Shown here one piece after another: positions 31,668 to 39,215 of a stretch of DNA of 42,844 nucleotides (position 1 is the first letter of the stretch; the number at the start of each line of letters is the position of its first letter). The notes beneath the pieces were generated by a model. That model did no database searches. It saw only the letters and a list, made by a program, of their open reading frames with translations, and was not told the DNA's origin. The DNA is taken from assembly GCF_023638055.1 (NCBI RefSeq), contig NZ_JAKRVY010000008.1:1-42844 (forward strand). Direction: 5' to 3'. A program made the translations under genes and the position numbers. The stretch comes from Natranaeroarchaeum aerophilus (GTDB lineage: Archaea > Halobacteriota > Halobacteria > Halobacteriales > Natronoarchaeaceae).

Positions 31668-32027
31668 ATGCCCATCGACATCGAGATGTTCGAATCCTCT
31701 CCTGAAGACCGACTGCAGAACGGTGGGGAGACGAATGCCGACCGCGTGATGCGGTTCCTCGCTGGCCACCCCGACCAGGCGTTTACTCAAAGTGAGATTC
31801 GCGATGCGACCGACGTGAAGGCCGGGAGCATCAGCGTCGTCCTCTCGCGCCTTGAGGAGCGCGGACTCGTTCGCCACAAAGGCAACTACTGGGCCCTCGG
31901 TGAAGCCGACGACGTGGCCGCGTATACGAGTATGGTCGAGAGCACGCGTGCCGCAAATGAGCGCTACGGTGAGGAGGACATGGACGAGTGGCTGGAGCAC
32001 GCTGTCGACGACGAGGACACTGAATGA
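31668..32027 (+). CDS. Winged-helix antitoxin paired with MazF-like toxin
   Basis: A 119-residue protein. Residues about 25-80 form a MarR-like winged helix: ADRVMRFLAGHPDQAFTQSEI, the recognition helix VKAGSISVVLSRLEERGLV and a wing with RHKGNYWALG. The C-terminal tail is acidic (EEDMDEWLEHAVDDEDTE), as expected for toxin binding. The start at 31668 has CTAATACA 27 nt upstream. It overlaps the next gene by 4 nt. A winged helix in place of the usual MazE is a haloarchaeal variation. Confidence 0.78.
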   Translation: MPIDIEMFESSPEDRLQNGGETNADRVMRFLAGHPDQAFTQSEIRDATDVKAGSISVVLSRLEERGLVRHKGNYWALGEADDVAAYTSMVESTRAANERYGEEDMDEWLEHAVDDEDTE

Positions 32028-32368
32028 GTTACCAGCGCGGCGATGTCGTCTGGGGCCCGGATCCGTTCAAGTCGGGTGAAAATCCGCGGCCGTGGCTGAT
32101 CCTGAACAATGACAGCCATCCGTTCGGCGACGAGGAATACATGACGGTCACGCTGACGACGACACCCCACGACGAAGGGATTCCCCTCGAGGACGCCGAC
32201 TGGGTCGAAGGCGGAATGCCTCGGCAGAGCTACGCCTCACCGTGGGCCGTTGCGTCGCCAAAGCACGCCGCGATCGTCCGGCGACAGGGTCGCCTGCATG
32301 AGTCGTTCGTCCGGACCGTTGTCGACGCTCTCGAAACCTACCTCGAACCACCGAACGAAGAATCTTGA
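32024..32368 (+). CDS. MazF/PemK-like toxin
   Basis: A 114-residue protein with the PemK/MazF beta-barrel pattern: RGDVVWGPDPFKSGENPRPW (about 5-24) is the conserved opening with the Arg-Pro-W pattern, WLILNNDSHPFGDEEYMTVTL follows (a span, not a quoted motif), and SYASPWAVASPKHAAIVRRQG is the last core strand. MazF toxins are sequence-specific mRNA interferases. Which triplet or pentamer it cuts is unknown. The ending runs directly into the McrC-like fragment, which suggests that the 3' side of this locus has been rearranged. Confidence 0.82.
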   Translation: MSYQRGDVVWGPDPFKSGENPRPWLILNNDSHPFGDEEYMTVTLTTTPHDEGIPLEDADWVEGGMPRQSYASPWAVASPKHAAIVRRQGRLHESFVRTVVDALETYLEPPNEES

Positions 32369-32495
32369 ATTGCGGCCGGATATGTTTCTGCGGGCCCGCG
32401 GAGAGACAGCTTGGATTGTAGATGCGAAGTGGCGAGAAGATGATTCGCCAAAGCGATCAAACCTGTATCAGGTAACAGGATATCAGCGGAAGATG
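32361..32495 (+). pseudogene. Fragment of McrC (McrBC restriction nuclease)
   Basis: A frame different from the MazF-like gene reads ELRPDMFLRARGETAWIVDA, KWREDD and then SNLYQVTGYQRKM. This is the C-terminal PD-(D/E)XK nuclease part of McrC: the RPD loop and the D-A-K-W strand are the active site, and NLYQ...YQ is the following helix. The N-terminal two thirds of McrC and the McrB GTPase are missing, and the homology begins on the last codons of the toxin gene and ends in an unrelated frame. It is a decayed remnant of a type IV restriction system. Confidence 0.65.
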
Positions 32496-32497
32496 GG

Positions 32498-32662
32498 GTG
32501 CCAGGAAGATCGACGATCGCCGGCTTGCAGCTGTCGGTTCTTGGCGTCGGCATGATACTTATCGCGACCGAAGCGAGGGCACACCTTGGCTACTGGGCAG
32601 CAATCGGCCTGCTGCTCGCAGGGACCGTCGTGGTCACGAAAACGTACGTGAACACGGCCTGA
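32498..32662 (+). CDS. Possible small membrane protein
   Basis: A 54-residue frame that would start with GTG at 32498 and stop at 32660-32662. It has two hydrophobic segments, about 8-21 (LQLSVLGVGMILIA) and 29-46, joined by TEARAHLGYW, so a helical hairpin is likely if it is translated. It may also be the C-terminal scrap of a larger membrane protein, since it directly follows the McrC fragment in a different frame. No promoter or Shine-Dalgarno site is evident. Confidence 0.4.
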   Translation: MPGRSTIAGLQLSVLGVGMILIATEARAHLGYWAAIGLLLAGTVVVTKTYVNTA

Positions 32663-32923
32663 CCAGCGAAATGAACGCAACTAACGTTCCGTATCCGAAA
32701 CGGACGGCGAAGTCGGCCTGCGCGAGTCAGCAGATGATTTTTGCGGATCGAGGAGTGAGCTCACTCGATCAGTTGGACTCCATATAAAATAGAATGTTCA
32801 AACATTGTGGTGCAGTCATACAACATCAAGTATTTTCTTTAGCACAATTTCTACAATGTGTAGAAATTGTGCCGCTCCAGCCGACGCCCACATTGATATG
32901 ATCGGCCCGCCGAGAGGATACCG
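32663..32923. other. AT-rich intergenic region with one strong palindrome
   Basis: No gene is visible. GC content falls sharply between about 32790 and 32870. The only structure that I can support is the 31-bp palindrome at 32842-32872, listed apart. ATTGATATGA at 32891-32900 is a TATA-like box for the gene at 32924. Confidence 0.5.
32842..32872. promoter_or_regulatory. 31-bp palindrome ahead of a secreted metalloprotease gene
   Basis: GCACAATTTCTACA (32842-32855) and TGTAGAAATTGTGC (32859-32872) are perfect inverted copies of 14 bp with the 3-nt spacer ATG. The element ends about 20 bp before the TATA-like box of the gene at 32924, where an archaeal activator or repressor would bind. Its centre contains ACAATGTG, also found in the repeat cluster at 950-991. 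On RNA it would form a strong hairpin, so a terminator for upstream transcription is a second possibility. Confidence 0.65.
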
Positions 32924-33754
32924 ATGACCAGGTCCCCGGTCACATGCCGACGGGCGATACTCGCGGCGGTGGGCACCTCGGCGTCCGCACTCGCCGTCGG
33001 CACCGCGACCGCACCCACTACCGCCACGCTACGCGTTCGCGTGATCCCGGCGGCGACTGGCGACCGCTGGAACGGCTGGGACCGACCGGCGCTGGAGGCG
33101 TACGCGGCAGTCGGCGTCGCGCTGGAGCGGCTCACGGCACACATCGAGCGCGAGTCCCAGACGGTCGACGACGCCGACTGGAGCCTCGATGCCGAACCGG
33201 GGGTCGATCCGCCGACCGGCCTCGACGGCTCCGACCTGCTGACGGCGTTCGGCGACCTGCTCGAAGAGCGCGACGCCCGGAGTGCCAACACGGCCCATCT
33301 GCTGCTCGCCCGCGAACCGTTCAATCCGGATCTGGGCTACGGTACGGCCAGGGCGGATGTCACACGTGGCGGTGACGGGACGGTAACCATCGCCAATCTC
33401 GGCGCGACCGAACGCTGGGACGGGCGGGACGTGACGCGAAATATCGCGATCCACGAGGTGTTGCACACGCTGGTCGACGACGAGGCAGTGAGTGGAGTGG
33501 TCGAAGGATCTTGCGATCACGATCTCGGCAGCGTGACGCAGGTCGACGCGGGAGTGCGGGAAGTGACCCCATTTGCGACTGCCTACGCCGGGGCCGCGGA
33601 ACCGGGCAGCGAGACCACCTGGCACGGTACTGGTTGTGGGGATCATGACCGGTTTTACCGCCACGATGGGATCGCCGAGGAGTGGCGACACACGACCGAA
33701 CTGAGCGAGGGCACGCTCGATGCCGTGCGGGACTTCGCAGAACGCCGACTCTGA
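32924..33754 (+). CDS. Secreted zincin-type metalloprotease-like protein
   Basis: A 276-residue protein. The N terminus has CRRAILAAVGTSASALAVG, a Tat-style signal without a lipobox, so it should be released. The mature part contains NIAIHEVLHTLVDDE, the HExxH zinc motif with His177, Glu178 and His181. A CDHDLGS stretch about 20 residues on may give the third ligand, and WHGTGCGDHDRFYRHDG adds further His and Cys. I find no known family name; the HExxH on a helix is strong evidence for a zinc protease or a related hydrolase. ATTGATATGA is centred about 27 nt before the ATG. Confidence 0.75.
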   Translation: MTRSPVTCRRAILAAVGTSASALAVGTATAPTTATLRVRVIPAATGDRWNGWDRPALEAYAAVGVALERLTAHIERESQTVDDADWSLDAEPGVDPPTGLDGSDLLTAFGDLLEERDARSANTAHLLLAREPFNPDLGYGTARADVTRGGDGTVTIANLGATERWDGRDVTRNIAIHEVLHTLVDDEAVSGVVEGSCDHDLGSVTQVDAGVREVTPFATAYAGAAEPGSETTWHGTGCGDHDRFYRHDGIAEEWRHTTELSEGTLDAVRDFAERRL

Positions 33755-33821
33755 GCTGGCCCACCGAACAGCATAGACCCGGATCGTCCCGTTTTTTAGC
33801 CTGCCCGGTCCAGTGCTACCC

Positions 33822-34622
33822 GTGCGAGAGTTCTCCGAGTCGTACCTGCGGGACACCCGCGCAGGGATGTGGGACGACTCACGGCAGGCGCTTGCGGCCC
33901 TTGACCTGCAGGACTGTGACTCGATCCTCGACGTCGGCTGTGGAACGGGCGAACTCTCCCGCGTGCTCGCCGAGGAAAGCGGCGTCGAGGTGCTAGCCGT
34001 GGACGCCGACACGGACCTGCTCGATGCCGCCCGCGAGCACGTCACTCCGGTCGCCGGGGACGCGACTCGCCTGCCCATCCCCGATGATGCGGTCGATCTG
34101 GTCATCTGTCAGGCGCTGCTGATCAACCTCCCCGACCCCGCCGCCGCGATCGAGGAGTTCGCGCGCGTAGCGAGCAAGCGCGTCGCGGCGGTCGAACCGG
34201 ACAACGCCGCGGTAACGGTCGAGTCGAGCGTCGAGGCCGAGGCGGAACTCGCCGCCCGTGCGAGAGCGGCCTACCTCGACGGCGTCGGGACCGATGTCAC
34301 GCTCGGTGGGAGCCCGACTGCCGCGCTGTTCGAGCAAGCGGGACTGGACGACGTCACGACAGACCGTTACGATCACGAACGGATCGTCGCCGCGCCGTAC
34401 TCCCAGCGCGATCTCGACGCCGCAAAGCGCAAAGCGACCGGTGACGGACTGGCGGCCGACCGCACCGAGATGCAGGTCGGGGGACTGACCGACGAGGGCT
34501 ACGACCGCCTCCGGAGTGCGTGGCGCGAGATGGGGCGGGCGGTAATCGAGCAGATGCAGACCGGCGAGTACAGACGCCGCGAGGTCGTTCCTTTTTTCGT
34601 CACGACCGGTGTCGTCGAGTAG
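33822..34622 (+). CDS. SAM-dependent methyltransferase, class I
   Basis: A 266-residue protein with GTG start; CGTTTTTTAGC is centred 27 nt upstream, which supports 33822 over the GTG at 33813. Motif I is ILDVGCGTGELSRVLAE (about 35-51), followed by an acidic strand end (VLAVDADTDL), and DAVDLVICQALLINLPDPA is motif IV/V. The C-terminal part (about 130-266) is helical and may recognise the substrate. The substrate is not evident from the sequence; small molecules, ubiquinone-like quinones and proteins are all possible. Haloarchaea have several such paralogues. Confidence 0.85.
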   Translation: MREFSESYLRDTRAGMWDDSRQALAALDLQDCDSILDVGCGTGELSRVLAEESGVEVLAVDADTDLLDAAREHVTPVAGDATRLPIPDDAVDLVICQALLINLPDPAAAIEEFARVASKRVAAVEPDNAAVTVESSVEAEAELAARARAAYLDGVGTDVTLGGSPTAALFEQAGLDDVTTDRYDHERIVAAPYSQRDLDAAKRKATGDGLAADRTEMQVGGLTDEGYDRLRSAWREMGRAVIEQMQTGEYRRREVVPFFVTTGVVE

Positions 34623-34660
34623 CCCCGGAAGTTCACGGAGTCTTGTAACGTCCCTGCATT

Positions 34661-34669
34661 CATATACGA
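34661..34669 (+). promoter_or_regulatory. TATA-like box ahead of the MinD-like gene
   Basis: TTCATATAC is the best TATA candidate between the methyltransferase and the MinD-like gene. It would put the transcript start near 34692, giving a leader of about 50 nt, unlike the mostly leaderless genes nearby. Confidence 0.4.
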
Positions 34670-34742
34670 AGCCGCGGCGTGATTCATGTGGGGCTCCCGA
34701 GCGGGGTAACATTCACGGTGGATGCTTCCGATAGTCATGTCA

Positions 34743-36863
34743 ATGACAGGGACAGTGTTCGCGTTTCTGGGGGGGCGCGACCGAATCGGAACGACGACGG
34801 CCGCAGTATCGGTAGGGGTTTCGATGGCCGAGACGGCGACACGCGTCGCAGTCGTCGATGCGGCGTTCGATAGCGACGGCATCGAAGAGATCATCGACGT
34901 GCAGAGCGACGACGGCGTCCGATCGGTGCTCAGGGGGGATGCCACGATCGACGAGGCGATGGTGACGGGACCGCACGGCGTTGACTACCTCCCTTCGGGA
35001 AGCGAGGCTCCCGCACCGACTGACGTCCGGACCCACCGACTCGTCCGTGCGGCGACAACGCTACGCGAGCGCTACGAATTGGTCCTGCTCGATCTCGGCC
35101 ACGGCGGCGGTGTCGACATCGCGATGGGGCTCGAACTGGCCGACGAGGCGATCCTCGTCTCGGGATCGGCCGAAGACGATCTGTCCGAGACGGCGGAGGC
35201 GGCGACCGTAGTGCGGTATCACGGCTGTCGGATCCGCGGGACCGTCCTCTCGCGAGTTCCCTCGGTGCAGGCAGTCGATATCGTCGACGTGACCGAACGG
35301 CTCAGGACCGACGTACTTGCCGTGGTTCCCGAGGACGATGCGGTACGGGCAGCCGCGGGGGCTGGCCAGTCGCTACTCCGCTATGATCCGGATAGTGATG
35401 CCGCAATGGTGTACTGGCAGCTGGCGTCGAGTCTCAGCGGTGCTGGTGGACTGACCGGGCCGGTCCTGCCAGCGAGCGCGGACGGACCGGAGTCCGATTC
35501 GAGTGGAGCGGCGACCGAGACAGCAGCGGAGGGAGACGGCGAGTCCGGGGATAGAGAGACCGACCACGCGTCAAAATCGGCGTCCGAAACCACCCCCGGA
35601 GGTGCGACTGCCGATGCATCCGGGGAGCCGGATGTCGAGGAGACACGTGCCGATCAGTCATCCGTGTCCGACGCCGCAGATCCGGCGCAATCCGGTGTCT
35701 CAGCTGCTCCGGCCGAGAGCGATCCACCGGACGGCGAACCAACCGATCACGTGCCAGCTGATCCCACAGCCGATGAGGACGCTGGTGAGTCCGCGGAACA
35801 GACTGAGCCATCGGAACTGGAAGACGAACGCGTCGAGGAGGGCGAACGCGTCGACGATGACGAGACAAAAAAGCTCGAATCGTCTCCCGAAACTGCGGAG
35901 AGCGAGGAGACCCTCTCGGACGGGGCATCGGCAGATACGGTAGCGGAGGAGCCGGCTGCGGAACGCGACCACGGCAAGAATGCCGATGATAGCGAATCGG
36001 CGACCGAACCAGCGGCGACCTCGATATCTACTGCCGATGGCGATGGAGAGTCGGACGGCGACGAGCAGACGCGTGATACGGAGCCAGCGGCTGCCGAGTT
36101 CGAATTCGAGGACACGGGCGAGGATGCCGAGAGCAAACAGGCCGACGACCAGGGAGCAGGAAACCAGCAGGCCGGAAACGACGAGGCCGACACTGGATCA
36201 GTGGCCGATCAGGGGTCGGAAATCGGATCGCCCGACGAGGAGGCGGTCGACGCCGATGACGTGGACGACGGCTTCGAGCTACCAACCGAAAACGGCGAAA
36301 GCGACCGGACTACCGCAGACAGCGACGAGGACGGCGGCTTCGAGTTACCCGGTTTCGGCGAGGACGAGAGCGGTGCTGACGATGGAACGAGTGGCGGTGG
36401 AGCTGGAACCGGTGACGGAGCCAGCGAGCAGCCACCAGTAGCTGGCTCCGGCATGGGTGACGACAGTGCCGAGGTGGCGGAGGGATCGACTGACTCTGAT
36501 GGCCGGAGGGATGAATCCCCGATAGACGAAGCGGTGCGTGAGCTCCAGGACGACCTCAACGACGACGAACTCTCCGACAGCTCGGCTCCTGACCCCGACC
36601 AGCAGAGAGACGACGGTTCAGGTGAGCCCTCGACGGGTCCGGCCGAGCGGGCGGAGCCAGCAACGAACGACCATCCCCCGGAGGATGCACTGGACGATGC
36701 TGCGGGTGATGCTGAAGAGGGTGACGACGAGGAGGTGTTCGAGGGCGTCTCTCCCGACCCCGAGAGTCTCCTTGACGAGGAACAAAAGGAAGACGACGAG
36801 ATCAACGCGCTGTTCAAGGAGACGATGGACAAAGTGACCGGCAAAGAGGACGACGAGGAGTAG
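34743..36863 (+). CDS. MinD/ParA-like protein with degenerate P-loop and long acidic tail
   Basis: A 706-residue protein. Residues 1-235 have the MinD/ParA fold, with TVFAFLGG as the first strand, VAVVDAAFDSDG as the switch region, YELVLLDLGHGGGVDIAMGL at the Walker B position, and DEAILVSGSAEDDLSETAEA. The P-loop should read KGGVGKTT but here is RDRIGTTT: signature Lys and P-loop Lys are both lost. The rest (about 240-706) is disordered and rich in Asp, Glu, Ser and Thr, with GFELP at 510-514 and again at 532-536, and a helical end (EEVFEGVSPDPESLLDEEQK and NALFKETMDKV). Start codons at 34722 and 34737 are also in frame. A non-hydrolysing positioning or scaffold protein is the best guess. 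Confidence 0.8.
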   Translation: MTGTVFAFLGGRDRIGTTTAAVSVGVSMAETATRVAVVDAAFDSDGIEEIIDVQSDDGVRSVLRGDATIDEAMVTGPHGVDYLPSGSEAPAPTDVRTHRLVRAATTLRERYELVLLDLGHGGGVDIAMGLELADEAILVSGSAEDDLSETAEAATVVRYHGCRIRGTVLSRVPSVQAVDIVDVTERLRTDVLAVVPEDDAVRAAAGAGQSLLRYDPDSDAAMVYWQLASSLSGAGGLTGPVLPASADGPESDSSGAATETAAEGDGESGDRETDHASKSASETTPGGATADASGEPDVEETRADQSSVSDAADPAQSGVSAAPAESDPPDGEPTDHVPADPTADEDAGESAEQTEPSELEDERVEEGERVDDDETKKLESSPETAESEETLSDGASADTVAEEPAAERDHGKNADDSESATEPAATSISTADGDGESDGDEQTRDTEPAAAEFEFEDTGEDAESKQADDQGAGNQQAGNDEADTGSVADQGSEIGSPDEEAVDADDVDDGFELPTENGESDRTTADSDEDGGFELPGFGEDESGADDGTSGGGAGTGDGASEQPPVAGSGMGDDSAEVAEGSTDSDGRRDESPIDEAVRELQDDLNDDELSDSSAPDPDQQRDDGSGEPSTGPAERAEPATNDHPPEDALDDAAGDAEEGDDEEVFEGVSPDPESLLDEEQKEDDEINALFKETMDKVTGKEDDEE

Positions 36864-37523
36864 CTATACGACGTCGCCGCGAACCGTCGTGCCCTCCTGT
36901 TCGGTTCGCCAGGCCTGGACGGCTTCAGCGGCTTCTTCGGCCTCGTCGTCGTCCAGCCCGATCATCGTCAGCGCCTCGGGCAGCGTGGGGAACGGGAGTT
37001 CGCCGTCTCTGAGTTTCGCCAGGGCGTCCTTGCTTCGCCGCCCCTTCCCCGCACCGTCGCCGACCCAGAGACAGGCACCTCGGGGGTCGAGGAGCTGTTC
37101 CCACGCGCCACGAGCCTTCGCGCCCTGCAGGCGCTGGGTGACGTTATCCTCGAAGCTCGCGTTGCAGACTTCGAGATGGATCGGCTCGTCGTCGTCGAGC
37201 AGATGGGCGGCGAGACACTGCTCCGGCGCGGCGTGGCCGTTCGTGTTCGCTCGCAGGTACTCGGGATGCCTGTCGGCCCAGTCAGCCCGGACCGTTCGGC
37301 CGACACCCTCGATACCGTGGGAGTCGGCAAACTCGGCGGCCCTGTCCGGTTCGTCCTCCAGCAGGATGTCCTTGGTGACGTAGACGTCGAGACGGTCGAT
37401 CGGGTCGAGGCCGAGCGCGACATCACCGTACACCCAGACCTCACGAACCGGGACCGGCATCCGCTCTTGCTCGACGGTGTCGATGATCTCCTCGGCACGG
37501 TCGAGGGCAACGCTGCGCTCCAT
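36864..37523 (-). CDS. Nucleotidyltransferase-like protein (DUF7095-like)
   Basis: A 219-residue protein. Near the N terminus VREVWVYGDVALGLDPIDRL then DVYVTKD resembles the GS-x-A-x-G and D-x-D pattern of the nucleotidyltransferase fold, though the Ser is replaced by Asp and the second acidic pair is only partly kept. The rest is helical, with HLEVCNASFEDNVTQRLQGA and a C-terminal acidic helix. I recall the haloarchaeal family as DUF7095. It meets the MinD-like gene tail to tail with no gap. The substrate is unknown. Confidence 0.7.
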   Translation of the reverse strand: MERSVALDRAEEIIDTVEQERMPVPVREVWVYGDVALGLDPIDRLDVYVTKDILLEDEPDRAAEFADSHGIEGVGRTVRADWADRHPEYLRANTNGHAAPEQCLAAHLLDDDEPIHLEVCNASFEDNVTQRLQGAKARGAWEQLLDPRGACLWVGDGAGKGRRSKDALAKLRDGELPFPTLPEALTMIGLDDDEAEEAAEAVQAWRTEQEGTTVRGDVV

Positions 37524-37595
37524 TTGCTCGACGTAACAGCCCCGGGCGCAAAACGGATTCGGTGGGGCCTCGCCGACGTGACCGGATGGCTGCCC

Positions 37596-39209
37596 CTACT
37601 GGACGTATCTGTCCGGGATCTCCTGTGCGTACTCGGAAATCGTTGGCGCGGCTTCGTCGAGCGCCGTCTTGGCGTCGTTGATATCTCGAACGACGCTGTT
37701 CATCGCTACCGCTGCCTCGGTCATGATCGGCATGTTCTGTGGGGTGTCAACCGGGATCGCAGGCGGGTCTGTCGGGACGTTGTTCATCCCCTCGATGTGT
37801 GCATCGAGGAAGCTCCGGGTGATGCCGGGATGGCTCTCGTCGATGCCGACCACTTCGTCGAGGTAGTTCAGCCGTGCAGTGCCGGCACGTGGGCCGTGGC
37901 CCTCCCACTGGCGGGCGGAGAGCATGTAATTGCCGAGACGGGAGTTTGCCCACTGGATGAACAGCCACGCTGCCTCCGGATTGTCCGAGTACTGGCTAAT
38001 TCCGGTCGCCCAGACCCAGGTGGCAACTTCGGGATCGCTACCGTCGGGTGCCGGAAGCGGCGGGATCCAGTGTGTGCGCTCGATCTGCTCTTCGGTGATC
38101 GCACCGGACGTCGAGGGGGTCGTGTAGATCATCGCCGTCTCGCCCGCGGCGAGTGCGTTGTTCGCGCGGTACCAGTTCTTCTGGCCCGGATCCTCGGGAC
38201 CGTAATCCCGCATCAGGCGGCCAAAGAGTTCCAGCGACTCGACGCCGCCGCCGGGATCGGCAAGGGCCGCTTCCCGTCGGTCGCGATCGATCCAGTTGCC
38301 ACCGTGGGTTTTGAACATCGTTGCCCAGTTGGCACTGGAAAGCGTCGTCGTGCTAGTTCGAGAAGTGATCCCCGCACGGGGAGCGTCGTCGTACTGTGTC
38401 ACCACGTCCGAGTCGTGAATGATCTCGGCTGTGCGTTCGAGATCCTCGAACGTCGAGATCTCCTCGCCCGGATCGTCGGCGATGTCGTCGATCGCCTCGA
38501 AGGTGGGGACGTCACAGCCGACCGCGCCGTAGGCCTCGATTCCGTTTGGAAAGCCGGTGAGCTGGGCCTCGCCGTCGGGGCCGGGGAACGACATGAGCTC
38601 GATCGTATCGTCGAGGAAATCGTCCATCGCGAGCCAGTCACGGTCGGTCAGGTCGTCGTCCTCGATGAACTCGTTGAGGTCGCGCACCCAGCCGTTCGCG
38701 TGGAACTCCCCGGCCTGCCAGAGGCCGGTCATCATCCCGTCGTACTCGCGTCTGTTCTGTAGGTCGTCCCGGGCTTCGAGCCAGTACTGGTCTTCCGGGA
38801 AGATCTCGTACTCGACCTCAATCCCCGTCAGCTCCTCGAAAGCCGGAATCACCGGTTGCGTGACCGTCGAGTACGGGTGAAGGCCCATACCGAAGGTCAG
38901 CGTGATGTCGTCGTCCGCGAACTGCTGCCAGTCGATATCCGCTCCGTCGCCGGTGTCGGGAACAGTATCCGGGTCGAAAAGGACGTCGCCGTCGACATCC
39001 GGGTCGTATCGATCCCGGCCGTCGGCGTGGTCGTTGAGGATCTTCCCCCAGACTTTCGCCCCGTCGTCGGCCGCGGGGTACCCGCTCGCGGCCGTCTCCT
39101 CGTCCGATCCGTTCCCGAAGCCATCCAGACAGCCGGCGAGACCGGCGACACTGGAGGCACCGATCAGTTTCAGCGCGTTTCGTCGTGAGATGGATTGTTC
39201 GTGTCTCAT
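37596..39209 (-). CDS. Extracellular solute-binding lipoprotein, family 1
   Basis: A 537-residue protein. The Tat signal has RR at 9-10 and the lipobox LAGC with Cys27. The mature chain is a MalE-like two-lobe binding protein: ITLTFGMGLHPYSTVTQPVI, FEELTGIEVEYEIFPEDQYW, YDGMMTGLWQAGEFHANGWV as the first lobe, and GNWIDRDRREAALADPGGG, ATWVWATGISQYSDNPEAAW further on. The ligand is probably a sugar or related polyol. The usual ABC permease and ATPase genes are absent. Instead its start lies 6 nt after the stop of a chemotaxis transducer gene, so its partner is likely to be the transducer. Only the C-terminal segment (about 480-537) is poorly conserved by eye. Confidence 0.88.
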   Translation of the reverse strand: MRHEQSISRRNALKLIGASSVAGLAGCLDGFGNGSDEETAASGYPAADDGAKVWGKILNDHADGRDRYDPDVDGDVLFDPDTVPDTGDGADIDWQQFADDDITLTFGMGLHPYSTVTQPVIPAFEELTGIEVEYEIFPEDQYWLEARDDLQNRREYDGMMTGLWQAGEFHANGWVRDLNEFIEDDDLTDRDWLAMDDFLDDTIELMSFPGPDGEAQLTGFPNGIEAYGAVGCDVPTFEAIDDIADDPGEEISTFEDLERTAEIIHDSDVVTQYDDAPRAGITSRTSTTTLSSANWATMFKTHGGNWIDRDRREAALADPGGGVESLELFGRLMRDYGPEDPGQKNWYRANNALAAGETAMIYTTPSTSGAITEEQIERTHWIPPLPAPDGSDPEVATWVWATGISQYSDNPEAAWLFIQWANSRLGNYMLSARQWEGHGPRAGTARLNYLDEVVGIDESHPGITRSFLDAHIEGMNNVPTDPPAIPVDTPQNMPIMTEAAVAMNSVVRDINDAKTALDEAAPTISEYAQEIPDRYVQ

Positions 39210-39215
39210 AAACTA

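Noticed and set aside
37176-38762. A 528-residue plus-strand frame opposite the solute-binding protein
   Set aside because: It is a shadow frame that follows from the high third-position GC of the real gene. The composition is unlike haloarchaeal proteins and the minus strand has the lipobox and family motifs.
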